Source: Carnegiea gigantea (taxonomy: Eukaryota > Streptophyta > Magnoliopsida > Caryophyllales > Cactaceae). Taken from it: DNA of 64,000 nucleotides. Position 1 is the stretch's first letter. Each line of letters starts with the position of its first letter. Below, piece by piece: positions 45,520-58,510 of the stretch. Under the pieces are notes generated by a model. It was not told the DNA's origin and searched no databases. It saw only the letters and a program-made list of their open reading frames with translations. The DNA is taken from the NCBI GenBank assembly GCA_029747015.1, contig JAKOGI010000126.1:739001-803000 (forward strand), given 5' to 3'. Position numbers and translations under genes: made by a program.

Positions 45520-46240
45520 TAAGGATGACAATATAGTTCGAATCTGATAAAAAATAATCTGATTCGAGTCCGAGCTAAAATAATCGGATTCGAATCTAAT
45601 AAAAATAATCCGATTCAAATTACGATAAAAATAATCTGAACCTGACTCCAATCTAATTGGATTTGAAGGAGGGTTCATCTGATACGATTTTTTTAAAATA
45701 ATTTCACATTTTTTTGAAAATAGAAAAATCCTAGCATCATGACCTTAAAGAAATTCACATAAGGTCTGTGATCTATGTGCAAAACATTTTTCTTTGCTAA
45801 CTCATTTTCTCTTCCCTCCCGTTCTTCTCGATCTCCTCTCTTTGTAAGTTGTACTTTCTCCCATTTCCTTCCAACTATTTTACTACTGTCTAGCCCTATC
45901 CATCTAAAGCGTATTCGCATTCTCTTTTTCCAAAACTTTTCTACTTTAACATATTGAAATGTTTGAGATGAAAAGTTATTTAAATTAAAGAGGTATTTAA
46001 TATTGCATTTACAAGTGAGCGAAAACAAGATTAAAAAAATTACAAATATTAAATAAAAATGTATAACCCGATTATATCCGATTATATCTGGATTTAATTT
46101 GATTCGAAATCGATTTGAATCCGATTTAACATTCGATCCAATGGAGTCGGATTTGGATCAAATTTTCAAATTCGATTATTAATTGGATAGGATTTGGACA
46201 TCTGTACATCCTATCCGAATCCGATGCGTTGCCATTTTTA
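45520..46240. mobile_element. hAT-type non-autonomous element
   Basis: 721 bp, flanked by 8-bp duplications CTAAGAAA (45512-45519) and CTAGGAAA (46241-46248). Ends are imperfect inverted repeats TAAGGATGACAAT and TAAAAATGGCAAC. Both subterminal regions carry many GATTCGAATC/CCGATTC motifs on alternating strands (45540-45670, 46070-46220). No transposase is encoded. Confidence 0.72.
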
Positions 46241-46250
46241 CTAGGAAACT

Positions 46251-46301
46251 TGTTCGAATTCACTTGAAAGGAAGAAAGAGAAGCATATTCTTCAAGTGTC
46301 C
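46251..46301 (+). repeat. First fragment of the copia 5' LTR
   Basis: TTGAAAGGAAGAAAGAGAAG and the following TTCTTCAAGTGTCC match 58969-59030 in the 3' LTR, then break off at the CACTA junction. About 30 LTR bases present in the 3' copy are missing at the break. Confidence 0.85.
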
Positions 46302-46559
46302 AGCTCCGACGGAAAAAGCGATGTGCCGGAAGGTCGTTGGACAATGTCAGAAGATCCGACGGAAAAAGCGACGAACTCTGATGGATTTTTGAATTTCCGA
46401 CGAAAACATTTTCCGATGGAAATTTCGACGGAATTCCGTCGGAATCCGTTGGTATGGCCGTCGGAATCTGGGCGGATTTCACGAGGCTGCAGAGTTCTGG
46501 CTTTTTATTGTGGGGGAGGGACGTTTTGGCCGGGCATTCGCATGCGAAGAGAGAGAAGG

Positions 46560-48690
46560 TGAGTTTCGAAGAGAGAGAGGGAGGAGAAGGAAGAGAGAGA
46601 ACGGTGGAGTGTTGAAGATTCCAGTGGCCGGAAAATTGAACGGTAAGTTGTTTTTTAGTTAATTTCTTATTTAAAATTGAAATATTTAAGCTAATTGATA
46701 TTTTTTATGGTACTTAATTTTCCAAATTTTTTCGCCGCCAGTGCCGCCTCCGCTGGTTATCCACTTGATTTTTCGGGTATTTAAATGTTAGTAGAATTGT
46801 TGCGTTTTGAAGTTATATTAATTTGATATGTGATGTTAATTTTTGTGAATTTTAATCTTGAAGCATATTTATCTAGTTTAATTAATTTATTTTTTCCGTA
46901 GAATATAAATGTGAATTACGTTAGTTTTTTAAAAATTAATAAAATATGTTTATTAGAATAAGTGGAGTAAAACATGTTAAGTATGTACATTTAAAATAAT
47001 TATCTAATTTTTTATAAAATGTTAAATATGTTAAGCACATATAATATGTTTTGTTAAAGTGAATAATTTAAGTTTGTTTATTTTTTGTTTGATTTGCGGT
47101 ATATGTTAATTTTTTGTATGTATGTGAAGTGTGTGTTTTTTGAGGTATGTTTAATTTTTTTAATGATTTGTTTGATTTGTTAAGAATTTTTGTTATATTT
47201 TTATAATATTTAGGTATGTTAAGTATATATTAATTTAAGTTTGCTAAGTATATTAATAGTATTTTGTTATTTTTGTTTGGTTTGTTAATTTGGATGAAGT
47301 GTGAAATAAATAATTTAATTTGTGGTTGATGCTTAATTAGGTTTGTTTGGATAAATAATATTGTTATGTTAAATTTATTTGTTTAATTAACATATATGTT
47401 TAGTTACATTAATTGTTGTATTTTAGGTTTTGTGAAAATTTATTTAAGGAACCCGGGAATATACAATGTGAACTAAATATAAGTTTATTTATTTGTGTCA
47501 TTAGTGAATATAAAATTTATACTAAATAATATAACTCTAATTTAATATCTAATGTATGTTGTGTATATTAATTTTTGATAAGTATGTGAATAATATTCTT
47601 TTTTTGAGATATGGTTAATTTTTGGTATGATTTGGTTGATTAGTTACATATTTTTAGTTTATTTTGTAAATGATTAATCACTACAACTACGGTTTTAAAT
47701 GTTTCGGATAGATTTTAGATGAGTTTTGAAATCATTTGAAACCATGAAGAGAGAGAGAGAGAGAGAGGGAGCAAGGAAGAGAGAGAAAGAGGAGAGCATA
47801 TTTGGATAGTTTATTTAATCTGCTTTGATTTATGGGTATTTAAAGGTTAGTGTAATTATTATATTTTGAAATTATTTATATTAATTTTGTATGTGTTCTT
47901 CACTTTCATAAAATTTAATTTTGAAGCATATTTAATTTGCATAATTTATTTAATGAATTATGTTAATTTTTAATTTTATTTGTGAAGTGTATTTATTTGA
48001 ATAAGTGGAGTAAAATATGATACGTATGTACATTTATAATAATTATATAATTATTATAAAATGTTGAAGTATATTAAACATGTATAATGTGTTTTTTTTT
48101 TAGTGAACACTTTAAATTTCCTAAGTATATTTGTTTTTTGTTTGATTTGTGATATATATTAATGTTTTGTAAATATGTGAAGTGTATGTGTTTTTGAGGT
48201 ATGTATAATTTTTTGTATGATTTGTTTAATATGTTAAGAATTTATCTTTTATTTTTGTAATATTGAGGTATGTTAAGTATATATTAATTGAAATTTGCTC
48301 ATTATATTAATTGTATTATATTTCGTTATTTTTGTTTGGGTTTATTTATTTGGACGAAGTACGAAATAAATAATTTTATTTGTGTTTGATGCTTAATTAC
48401 ATTTATTTTCACAAATAATATAGTGATGTGAAATGTTGGTGAATAGTTTAAGTATGTTAAGTATGTTTATTTTTTGTTTGATTTGTTGTGTACATTAATT
48501 ATTGGGAAGTACGTGAAGAATATTCTTGTTTGAGGTATGGTTAATTTTTTGTTTGATTTGTTAAGTATTTTTATTTTATTTTTTGGGTAATAGTATTTTG
48601 TTTTTTTTGGTTTGTTTATTTGAATGAAGTGTGAAATAAATTATGTAATTTGTGTTTGATGCTTAATTAGGTGTATTATGATATATTTAA
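46560..48690 (+). repeat. Diverged tandem duplication of the CACTA 5' leader and intron
   Basis: A block starting with a GA-rich tract (46560) recurs at 47743. Matching landmarks 1.05-1.2 kb apart include TTTTGAAGCATATTTA-type (46857/47928), TATGTGAAGTG (47121/48176) and GTTTGATGCTTAATTA-type (47323/48388). A third partial copy lies at 48470-48690. The DNA is very AT-rich and non-coding. Confidence 0.7.
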
Positions 48691-48843
48691 TAGTTCTATT
48701 AAATATATTTTTATGTAATACATATATATATGTTGAACTGGTCAAATAGATTTCTAAAAGATATTTATTGTAATTAATTATAGTTTACATAACAATTAAG
48801 GCAATCATATTAGCAACATATTGATGGACCGTTGCATCGTCAA

Positions 48844-51120
48844 TGGATGTATAGGAGAAGAAATCCTAATGGACATGGGCTTAAAAATATGTGGTTGATG
48901 GGAGTTAATATGTTTGATGAATTTGCACGAAATCAAGAGGAGTATAGAGTTAATGGAGTTTATAGATGTCCATGTGTGAAGTGCAAGAATATGCAGTATT
49001 TTACACCTGGCGTTGTAAAGTCTCATTTGTATAGAAAGGGGTTTGTGAAGAATTATTGGTATTGGACAAGTCATGGAGAAGAAGATAATTCGGAAGCAGG
49101 GGGTGCAAGTAGTTCACATTCTATGAATTTTAATTACGATCACAACGATCATAATTATATGGATAACATGCTTCATGCTGCCTTCCAAGCTAATGAAATG
49201 AATATGAGTAGCCATCATGACGCAGATCCTGAGACATTTTACACTATGCTTGAATCTGCCCAAAGACCGTTGTATGAAGGGTGTAACATAACTGAACTTG
49301 AAACATCTATGAGCCTATTTAGTATTAAATCGGGGCACAATATGCTTCAACGAAGTTGTTGGCCTGATGAAAGATATATGCCCTTCTGAAAGTAGAATTC
49401 CAAAAAATTATCATCAACAGCTCAGAAAAGTTTTAGGCATGGATGTTCAGAAAATTGATTGTTATCCGAATGGTTGCATGCTTTATTATAAGCAGGATGA
49501 GGGTTTATCCACATGCAAATTTTGTGGACATGCAAGACAATTACTGAAGAACTCCAACCAACGAGGTCATAAGGATGTTGCATGTGCTAAAATGCACTAC
49601 CTACCTTTAATCTTGCAACGATTGTATGCCTTAAAAAGGACCGCCGTCCACATGAGATGGCATCATGAGCACCGCCAAGAATCGGGTGTTCTCCTGCATC
49701 CGCGGATGAATTAGCTTGGAAGCATTTCGACCAAAAGTATCCAAATTTTACAGCAGAACCTCAGAATGTAAGATTAGGCCTTTGTGCTGATGGTTTCACA
49801 CCATTTTTCATATCTGGAAGATCGTATTCTGTGTGGTCAATTGTTGTTACACCTTATAACTTGCCTCCAAATATATGTATGACTACTCCATACATGTTTT
49901 TAAGTTGTATTGTTCAGGGTCCAACAAATCTGAAGAATAGGATTGATGTGTATTTGCAACCCTTAATTGATGAGTTGAAAATGCTGTGGGATGTTGGGGA
50001 GGATGCATTTGATGTTTCATACGCGAAAACTTTTAGATTGCATGCTGTGTTGATGTGGACAATTAATAATTTTTCCGCGTATAGTATGTTATCCGGTTGG
50101 AGTACTCATAGGGTCCGGTTTGTATGCACCAAAATTGTGCATTCCAGTTACAGTATGGACGAAAGTCATCTTGGTTCGATTGCCATCATCGGTTCTTACC
50201 TCGGAATCATTGTTTTAGAGCTAATAAAGTTGCTTTTCGTAAAGGGAAGAGCATACACGTTAGCCCTCCCCAAAGGATTTCTAGTGAAATATTGTCTGAT
50301 ATAGTATCGACATTGCCTAAAGTGGCTACAAATGTACATTTTCAAATCTCAGGATTTGAGGAAAATAAACATAACTGGACAAAGAAAAGTATCTTTTGGG
50401 AGTTGCCTTATTGGAAGCATTAACTTCTGAGGCATAACCATGATGTTATGCATATTGAGAAAAGCTTCAGTGAAAATATTATAAACACAGTGATGGATGT
50501 TCCCGAAAAAATAAAGAATGATATCAAAGCAAGAATGGATATGTCTATTCTGTGTAGTAGGCAAGAGTTGAACTTGGCTGCAACATGGTCCACTGATAGA
50601 TTGTGTAAGTCGAAAGCCAAGTTTGCACTGTCGTTACCTCAAAAAAGGGCTGTCTGTCAATGGTAGCGGGAGATTTATGTACCTGATGGTTATTGTTCTA
50701 ATGTGGAAAATTGGATGGATCCATCTAACATAAAGTTGCAAAATATGAAAAGTCAGGATCATCATGTATTTTTGGAGAATCTTCTTCCAGTAGCTTTTGC
50801 TGCTCTTCCGGAAGATGTTTTGGGACCCTTGGTCAAATTGAGTGAATTTTTCAAGAGCCTATACTCCAGTGAGTTACATGTTAGCATGCTTGAAGAGATG
50901 AACAAGAACATTGCTATAATTCTTTATAAATTGGAGACAGTTTTCCCTCCTGGTTTTTGAAATGTCATGGAACATTTGCCCATTCATTTAGTCGAAGAAG
51001 CTTTGTTGGGTGGTCTTGTTCAATATCGATGGATGTATCCTTTTGAGAGGTATTTTGGCTGGTTGAAGCCTACGGCAAAGAACAAAGCTTGTGTAGAGGC
51101 ATCTATGGTAGTATGAATGA
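48844..51120 (+). pseudogene. TNP2-like CACTA transposase (TNPD), broken
   Basis: The N-terminal transposase-associated domain is clear (WMYRRRNPNGHG, RCPCVKCKN, FVKNYWYWTSHGEE). It is followed by the TNP2 core in three frames (MKDICPSESRIPKNYH near 49367, KHFDQKYPNF near 49720, ADGFTPFFI near 49790, LPPNICM near 49862, LSGWSTH near 50090, WFDCHHRFLPRNHCFRANK near 50175) and a DUF4218-type region (DHHVFLENLLPVAF near 50760, EHLPIHLVEEAL near 50970). Frameshifts near 49370, 49690, 50110 and 50420 and stops inactivate it. An upstream ATG at 48824 is out of frame by one base. TNP2-type proteins are the DDE transposases of CACTA elements. Confidence 0.88.
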
Positions 51121-51186
51121 GCAACCCCATATGCACCACAGTATGATCCTACTGATCAAAATTATGAAACAAACACCTTTAGTAGA

Positions 51187-52879
51187 ATGTTTGGAGGTTT
51201 TCTTGATCTAACTCAACCACTCGAAAATTATTTTGATAGTATGAATGAACAACCCCATATGCAACCACCTTTTTTTGGTGCAGGTATGCAGTCACCAATC
51301 CAATCCAATATTCCTTACATGGGTGGTACTTCAGCTACTCTATTACTTTATCCACAGTTTGACACTGTTAGTCCACATTTCAACAGTAATCAGAATATGA
51401 GTCAACCTAGAATGCCAAGCCACTCAGTGCACAATGAAGGGGTCCAAAATGAAGGGGTGGGAAGAGATAGACAAAGTCCTGCACATGATAGTGAAATTGC
51501 AAGCACCAATAATAAGATATATTTACAACCTTATGGTGATACGTAAGTTCACTACAAACTTTCTAACTTCTTCAGTAATCATATTCTTTTAATGCCTACA
51601 GTAATTACTTTTAACAAATTTTTTTTTTGTTCTTAGTTTTGTTCCATATCAGGGCGTAGTTCAAAAAATTGTTGAAAACTTTACAGGTAAGTACCCACGT
51701 TCTTGGACCACGTGGGGGGAAGTTCCACAATCTCAGAGAGACATATGGTTTAATAAGTTCAAGGTTAATTTTCTGTACAACGAATTTGGAAGTCGTCATT
51801 GGATTGTTTGAGATGTTTAATTACTAATATACTTCAACTTTGTCACAGAAACACTACTACTGGCTCTAGACAATGAAACTCAGATACGGCGTAACTTTGA
51901 GTACAGAGGTGCAACTCTACTTAGGGACATTCTTGGATATGCCAGGAAGTACAACAAAAAGTCAAAGTAGTTACCACCTAGTGTTTGGAATGAGATGCCT
52001 AAATATTGGAGTGAGGATGACAAGTTCAAGAAATTGAGTCAACAAAATAAAAAGAATAGATTGAGTGATGTAGAAGGTTTTGGTCCTTCGTTACATACAT
52101 GTGGCTCAATTCCGATTAGTAAAAGAGAAAGGCGCCTGGTAAGGAATGTGATTATTAATAAGCATATTTCTTATATATAATATATGGTATGGATTGAGGT
52201 TTTCGTCCTTGTTTATATTTAATCACTCGTTACTTTTTTTTTCTTTAGGCCAAAGTATTAGGTAGGGAACCCACATATGAGGAACTATTTAAGGACACTC
52301 ACTGCAAGGTGAAAGACAAAACTTTTGTGGATAAAAAATCTGCAAAAAAATATGCAAGTTTGGCACATTTTATTCAGAGATTATTGATATGTTATAATTG
52401 TCGATTTAGTATGAAATAGTTTTATTTTTGATAATTTTCAGGAGAATTATCACAACAAATGGCAGGAGTACACTTAAGCTGCAACTTAAGGGGGCTCCCA
52501 ACTGTCCCCTATGACCCCGGAAGAGTTTTGGGTTAAAGAAAATCTGGACAAAAAAGGCCGTGTATACGGTTTTGGCACAGAGGCGGTCAAGTTGAAAAAA
52601 TCAGCTACAATTGCAGTTGCACGTCACTCATTAGCTGAGCATTTTGATCCAAGAGAGCAAGCGCAACTCCTCAATCAGAGCATAACCAAGCAAGCAGAGG
52701 CTATAACTCAAATTGCTAAGTAACAGGGGAATACAGAGCGCATTATGAAAAAAGTTTTAAGATTTCTTAAAGGACAAAGTGCAGGCTCTTCTAGCCAAAT
52801 CAAATTGAACCCTGATGATGAGGGGGACTCTCAAAATGACAATGACGATGATTCCACAAATTTTTCTGATTCTGATTAA
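51187..52879 (+). pseudogene. Transposase_24 (TNPA-like) gene of the CACTA element, multi-exon remnant
   Basis: A low-complexity N-terminal exon (51187-51546, MQPPFFGAGMQS-type, ending before GTAAGT) is followed by exon-like pieces: 51636-51811, 51850-52140 (YRGATLLRDILGYARKYNKK, then MPKYWSEDDKF, then GFGPSLHTCGSIPISKRER) and 52249-52880 (REPTYEELFKDTHCK, MTPEEFWVKENLDKKGRVYG, C-terminal acidic tail to a stop at 52877). This is the plant Ptta/En/Spm Transposase_24 architecture, a DNA-binding accessory protein in CACTA elements. In-frame stops (51968, near 52475, 52721) show it is broken. Confidence 0.8.
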
Positions 52880-53347
52880 TTTATATGATCTGTGTATAGT
52901 TTATGTGATCTGTGTGTAGATCCAAAACAATTGTGTTTGATGAATGTCGTGATTAATGTTTAATTTAGCACCTTTTTTTGGCAGATATAAAACTTTATAT
53001 TTGGTAATTATTACATGTCGTGGTATATTTAAGTTTTTTCTTTGTTTTTGAGAACCAAAAATTTTCTAAAAAGAAAAAATTTTTTTTGAGGGGGAGGGAA
53101 ATTCCGTCGGAACTTCCCTCCCCCTCTGCAAAACTGCCTGCACTAGAACCACTATCCGACGGTCTCACCGACGGGGGTTTTCCGCTTCCATCGGACTCTG
53201 TCGGTTTTTATAGGACTATTTTCTGCGACGAGCTGAATTCCGACGGGACATTTCGAGCCGTATTTTCCATCGGGAAGCCATTTTTCCGTCGAAAAAATGT
53301 TCTTTTTCCGTCGGTATTTTCGTCGCAGATCAGATGTATTTTTGTAG

Positions 53348-53937
53348 ATATAGTCTTGCCCTCCTTGACTTCCTGGAAAGCAAGTCACTAGAGTAGTCCC
53401 TAGACCACATGCGTCGCCTGCCAGCTCGCTGTGCGGAGCCAGGCTATGGGCATGAGCATGGCATGGACTCTTATTGACTATCCTTTTCGTTCAAAATTAG
53501 TTAGCTAGTTTTGGCGAATAGTTGTTACAAATCTTGCTTCCATTATTGAATTTATTCTCTCAATCACGGATGATTTTTCTCCACCTAATTAGCATTCTTT
53601 ATTTTTGCCAAATTTATTGTCCTCCCTTCACTATAGATGTAGCCTTCTGCTAATAGTTTCAGGTAAAAAAAAAAAAAAACAAACAAACACTGATCTTCTA
53701 CATTTTCTTCTAGTCTCTTTGATCTGGGTAATTGATTAATGATTTTCACTATTATTCATTGTAGTAGACACTAGCCGTGTATCCTGGAGATTGATTGCTG
53801 AAGAGTTCCTGGTGTGCTATTGGAGGAGCAAATTCGGTTTTAGGGTAGTGCACTATCACACCACGGCTTCATCTTCTATTCTAAATCAAATAAGTTTGTT
53901 AATTCGCTATTAGTCGGGACCTGTTTTATTCCAAACA
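53348..53937 (+). repeat. Second fragment of the copia 5' LTR
   Basis: It matches 59043-59640 in the 3' LTR: CTTGCCCTCCTTGACTTCC, GGAGCAAATTCGGTTT, CACGGCTTCATCTTCTATTC. It ends CCAAACA at 53937. The expected primer binding site is not recognisable just downstream. Confidence 0.85.
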
Positions 53938-53972
53938 ACCTAAAACCAAATTTGTTTCTCTTATTTTGACTA

Positions 53973-56900
53973 ATGGCTGAATCAACAAACATGCTTGCTG
54001 GCTTATGTCTGTCTAATGTGCCTAAGTTAATAGAAACAGTTATCATATGTGGGCTGATAAATTGGAATTTTTGCATACTTAGTCGGGGGTTGATTATGCC
54101 TTAACTGCTAAAAAGGTTCCTAAAGGATCTAAAAGGAGTTACGAGAGGACAATAAAACTTGTCATGGTTTACTTTTGCCTTATATGTCTGATTCAATATA
54201 CTGCATTTATAGTAAGATGCAAAGTGCCATAAAAATTTGGGAAGCTCTTAAATCTAAGTATGACTCTGATGCTACAGGGATTGAGAAATTTGCTTATAGT
54301 AGGTAGCTATCATTTAAAATGACCGATGATAAAACTCTTTCTTGAACAATTACGAAAATTATGCGTTAAAATATCGGTTGAGGGTATGAACATACATGAT
54401 TTTTTCTTTTTTTCCTTTTTTGGATAAGGAGAACATATATGATATTTTCAATCCAACTGCTTACTAGATAAACTACCTCCTTCGTGGTCTAATTATGTCA
54501 GCACTATGAAGTATAAAGAAAAGGACTTCAAACTTGAAGAACCAATCGTTCACATTAATGTTGAAGGGCATAACTGAATTCAATCCAAGGGAAAGAATTC
54601 GAATCACTCTTCATCTGCTGCTAATCTAGTTGAGTTCAAGAATGGTTCAAGGTTTGCTGGACTTAGGGACCAAAACGAAATCCGTTTCATGGAAAAAGGT
54701 AGAATAACAAGTTTAAAGGATAGGGACCCAACTGAAAAAAGTTTGAAGACAAGTGTTATCCATGTGGCAAGTATGGACATCCAGCAAAAGATTGTCATGA
54801 AGGGTTTAGGCCTGCAGGTAACAAATCCAAAGAGAACCAAGTTCATGCCAATCTAATTGAAGATGTGATTACTGTAGTAGTATCAGAGATAAATATGGTA
54901 AGTAATTATGTTGAGTGGTGGTCGATTTTGGAGCTACTCAACACATATGCACTAATAGGGATCTTTTCAAGAGTATGAAAAGGTTGCTAAAGGTGAATGT
55001 GTGTTTATGGGTAATTTTGCTCAAGCATCTGCCTTTGGTAAGGGCAAGATTTCTGTTAAACTGAATTATGAAAAAATTCTTTACTTCAAAATGTTCTTTA
55101 TGCTCCAGAGAATCGTGGAAACCTTATCTCTGTTGATCTTTTTTATAGCGCAGAGTTAGAATTAACTTTTGATTTTGAAAAATTTTAATGAGGGACTTTT
55201 TGATAGATCTTGATCTTGTTATAGAGAATAAGATGAATGCTTCTATTATTTATATTGTTGAATCTATCTCTTTATGGCATGGTAGATTAGGGCATATGAA
55301 CATTACATCTATAAAAAGGCTTAAACAATTAAGTTTAATTCCTACATTCAACAGTTGTGACTTCAACAAATTTGACGTATATGTAGAGGCAAAATGCCCC
55401 AAGAAACCCTTTAATAAAAATGTAAGTTGGACTGGTAATTTATTGGAACTAATTCATACTGATGTAGGTGACTACAAAAACACCATGAGTAGAGGAAGGA
55501 AAAAGTATTATATCATTTTTTTGTTGATGACTACTTTAGGTTCGTTAAGGTATATCTTTTGAGCAGTAAGGACGAGACTACAGACGAATTCTTGATTTAC
55601 AAAACAAAGGTAGAAAGTTAGTTAGATTAAAAAATTAAAAGAGTTAGGTCTAATAAAGGAGGAGAGTATGATACACCTTTTCTTAAAAAATATTGTGGGA
55701 ATTATCCATGATTTGACTGTCCCTATACCCTAGAACAAAAAAATGTTATAACTGAAACGAAGAATAGAACCCTCAAAGACATGATGGGTGCTATGCTTAT
55801 TAGTTTGAGGATGCCTACAAACATATGGTGGAAGCTATATCATATGTCTGCCATTTGTTGAATAGAGTTCCACATAAAAAGGCTATACAAGACTTCCTTT
55901 GGGTTTTGAGGACGTTTTGCTCCTAACCTAAACCACATTAGAGTGTAGGGGGTGTGTGGCCAAGGTAGGACTTCCTCTTTTCCAAAGAAGTAAAATTGAT
56001 CCTAAAACTATTGATGTTGTTTTTATTGGTAATGCTCATAATAGTGCTGCATATAAATTTATTCTAAAAGATAATTCTGGTTTTGGCACCATTAGAGAGT
56101 CTAGATATGCAGATTTTTTTGAGCATATTGAACCTATGAAAAATTTCATGGATAAGTGTTTGTTTATTGTATCTACATCAAGTCAAAATATTGCATCATC
56201 TGGTAATTTGGACCAAGAACCTAGAAGTAGTAAAAGGGAAAGAATTGATACTAGTTTAGACCCAACTTTGTCACTACTTTCTTGGTAGAGATAGATCTAC
56301 TAATGATTGTGAATGCATATCTCATCGAGTAGGACCCAAAGATTTATAAGGAAGACTATGAAGTCCATAAATGCTAATTTCTGAAGAGAGGCTATTAATA
56401 GTGAACCAGAGTCTCTTATGGCTAATGGAACTTGGATTATGTTGACCTTCCTAGGGGTTGCAAAACACTAGGGAGTAATGGGTATTCAAAAGAAAATTGA
56501 GAACTAATGGAACCATAGATAAGTGCAAAGCTGGACTTGTGGTTTACAAGTTTAACAAGAAAAAGGTTTAAACTACTTTGATACCCACTCCCATGTAATT
56601 AAGGTTAGTTCCATTCGTGCATTAACAACTATTGGACCTATTAATAATCTTGTTGAGTATCAAATGGATGTCAAAACAGTATTCTTAAATTGTGACATTG
56701 TAAAAGAGATATACACGAAGCAGCCAGTGGACTTTAAAGTTCCTGGATAAGAGTATAAGATGTGTAAACTTATCAAATCTTTATATGGACTAAAGCAAGC
56801 TCCAAAGCATTGGCATGAAAAATTGACTCGACCCTTCTACTGGATTTTATCTCAATGACTCTGATGCATATGTATATTCAAAAGTTGATAAGCATGGTTG

Positions 56901-57840
56901 TGTAATCATTTGTCTATATGTGGATGACATGCTTATTTTTAGCACAAACTTGGATGTTGTTAATGCTATTAAGTCCTTGCTTAGTACATACTATGACATG
57001 AAAGGCTTGGAAGAGGCATATGTTATTCTTGGCATTAAAATAACTAGGAGCAAAAAGGGTATAAGTCTTAACCAATCTCACTATATTGAGAAAATACTCA
57101 AAAATTGTGGTCAATTTGACTATACTATGATAAAAACTCCTTATGATCATAATATTCACTTGAAAAGGAGTAAAGGCAATCGTGTTTCAGTGAGTATCCC
57201 AAGATAATTGATAGTGTGATGTTTTTAATGAGCTATACTCATCCTGATAGAGTCGCTGTTGTGAATAGGCTGAATAGATATACACACAACTGCAATCATG
57301 ATCATTGAAATGCCCTAATTAAACTTTTGAAATATTTGAAAGGGACCATTAATTGGGGATTTTATTTTAAAACCTCTCTTGTTGTGTTGGAAGGTTATTG
57401 TGAGGCTAACCAGGTATCTAATAATGATGAGATTAATACAACCAGTGGCTATGTGTGTACTCTAGCTGGTGGTACTCTATCTTGGAAATCATCCAAACAA
57501 ACTTGTATTGCTATATCAACAATGGAATATGACTTTAGTGCTTTAGAATTGGTAGGTCACGAAATAGAGTGGCTAAGAGGCGTCCTGGCAAATATTCCAT
57601 TATGGGGAAGCCAACTCCATTCGTATTTGTGCATTGTGACTTATAAGCAACGGAAAAAGAAGACATATTCATTTAAGAAACAAAATCGTGAGAATTCTGA
57701 TAAGGGATAATGTGATATCACTTGAGTATATAAAATCAAAAAGGAATCTTAAAGATCCTTTCACCAAAGGCCTTTATAGAAGTATAGTGTTAGTATTGGC
57801 ATTGGCACAAGGAATGAGACTTAAGCCATTGAGTGAGTGA
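53973..57840 (+). pseudogene. Decayed copia gag-pol
   Basis: gag starts near ATG 53973. Recognisable are MSDSIYCIYSKMQSA-type gag near 54190, a zinc knuckle CYPCGKYGHPAKDC near 54757, a protease-site remnant VVDFGATQH near 54920, and the integrase zinc region (LWHGRLGHMN near 55275) and core (LIHTDVGDY near 55450). Reverse transcriptase follows (YGLKQAPKHW near 56790, LYVDDMLIF near 56913) with RNase H (TTSGYVCTLAGGTLSWKSS near 57440, AISTMEYDFSAL). Stops and frameshifts occur throughout; no domain is intact. Confidence 0.88.
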
Positions 57841-57915
57841 ATCGTGATGGATACCTATATTGGACAAGGGTCTAAGTTCAATGGTCAAACAAAATCATAA
57901 ATCAACTCAAAAATT

Positions 57916-58510
57916 TGTAACACAACCCATTCCTAATAAAAATATATTAAGATCAGTTAGGAATTGGATGGAAAAAACAAAAAATCACACAATACGATAA
58001 TAAAAAACAAACACAAATCCACACCAAGATTTACGTGGAAAACCCAATGAGGGAAAAAAAAAACATAGGCTACGATGAGCAAAAAATCCACTATGGAGAT
58101 GGCAGAGTATAAAAATTGATCTCAAAAAAATTGCCCAAGGAAGAGATCAATAAGGTGATTATAAATTCACTAAGAACACTATCTCACAAAACAAGAATAG
58201 TTGAACTATCGGCTGATTAAAGGGAAGAACAACCTTCTAGATGCTCCAATGATGCTTGTGTGTTTGATGATCCTTGTGGATTAAGGATGACCTTGGAGCC
58301 TAATGCTAAGCCCCTTATAAAGAAATCTGTAGGTCCAAATCTAAGAAACCCTAGACGCGTTGACACTGTACACACCACGGACGATGATGGGGACCACGGA
58401 CGGTCCGTGGTGCCATTTGGGAGCACGGATTTTTGCGCATTTGGTCATGCATTGTGGCCAAACCCTCTGGGCTCCGTGGGGGACAAAATTTAGGTCACTA
58501 AAGCCCAACA
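57916..58510. mobile_element. Probable solo LTR inside the copia 3' internal region
   Basis: 595 bp with TGTAACACAACCC...AGCCCAACA ends and near-matching 5-bp flanks AAATT and AAATA. The phrase ACACCAAGATTTACGTGGAA is of a kind common in plant LTRs. A 19-base palindrome ACCACGGACGGTCCGTGGT lies at 58393-58411. The imperfect TSD keeps this moderate. Confidence 0.55.

Larger units (their letters stand above)
46302..53347 (+). mobile_element. CACTA (En/Spm-like) DNA transposon, left terminus lost
   Basis: Both subterminal regions are packed with CCGACGGAA/TTCCGTCGG motifs in both orientations (46305-46460 and 53094-53315), the usual transposase-binding arrays of CACTA elements. The right end finishes TATTTTTGTAG, matching the CACTACAAAAA terminus except for the last two bases; the left terminus is absent. 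Inside are remnants of a TNP2-type transposase and a second gene of Transposase_24 type. It lies inside a copia LTR. Confidence 0.85.
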
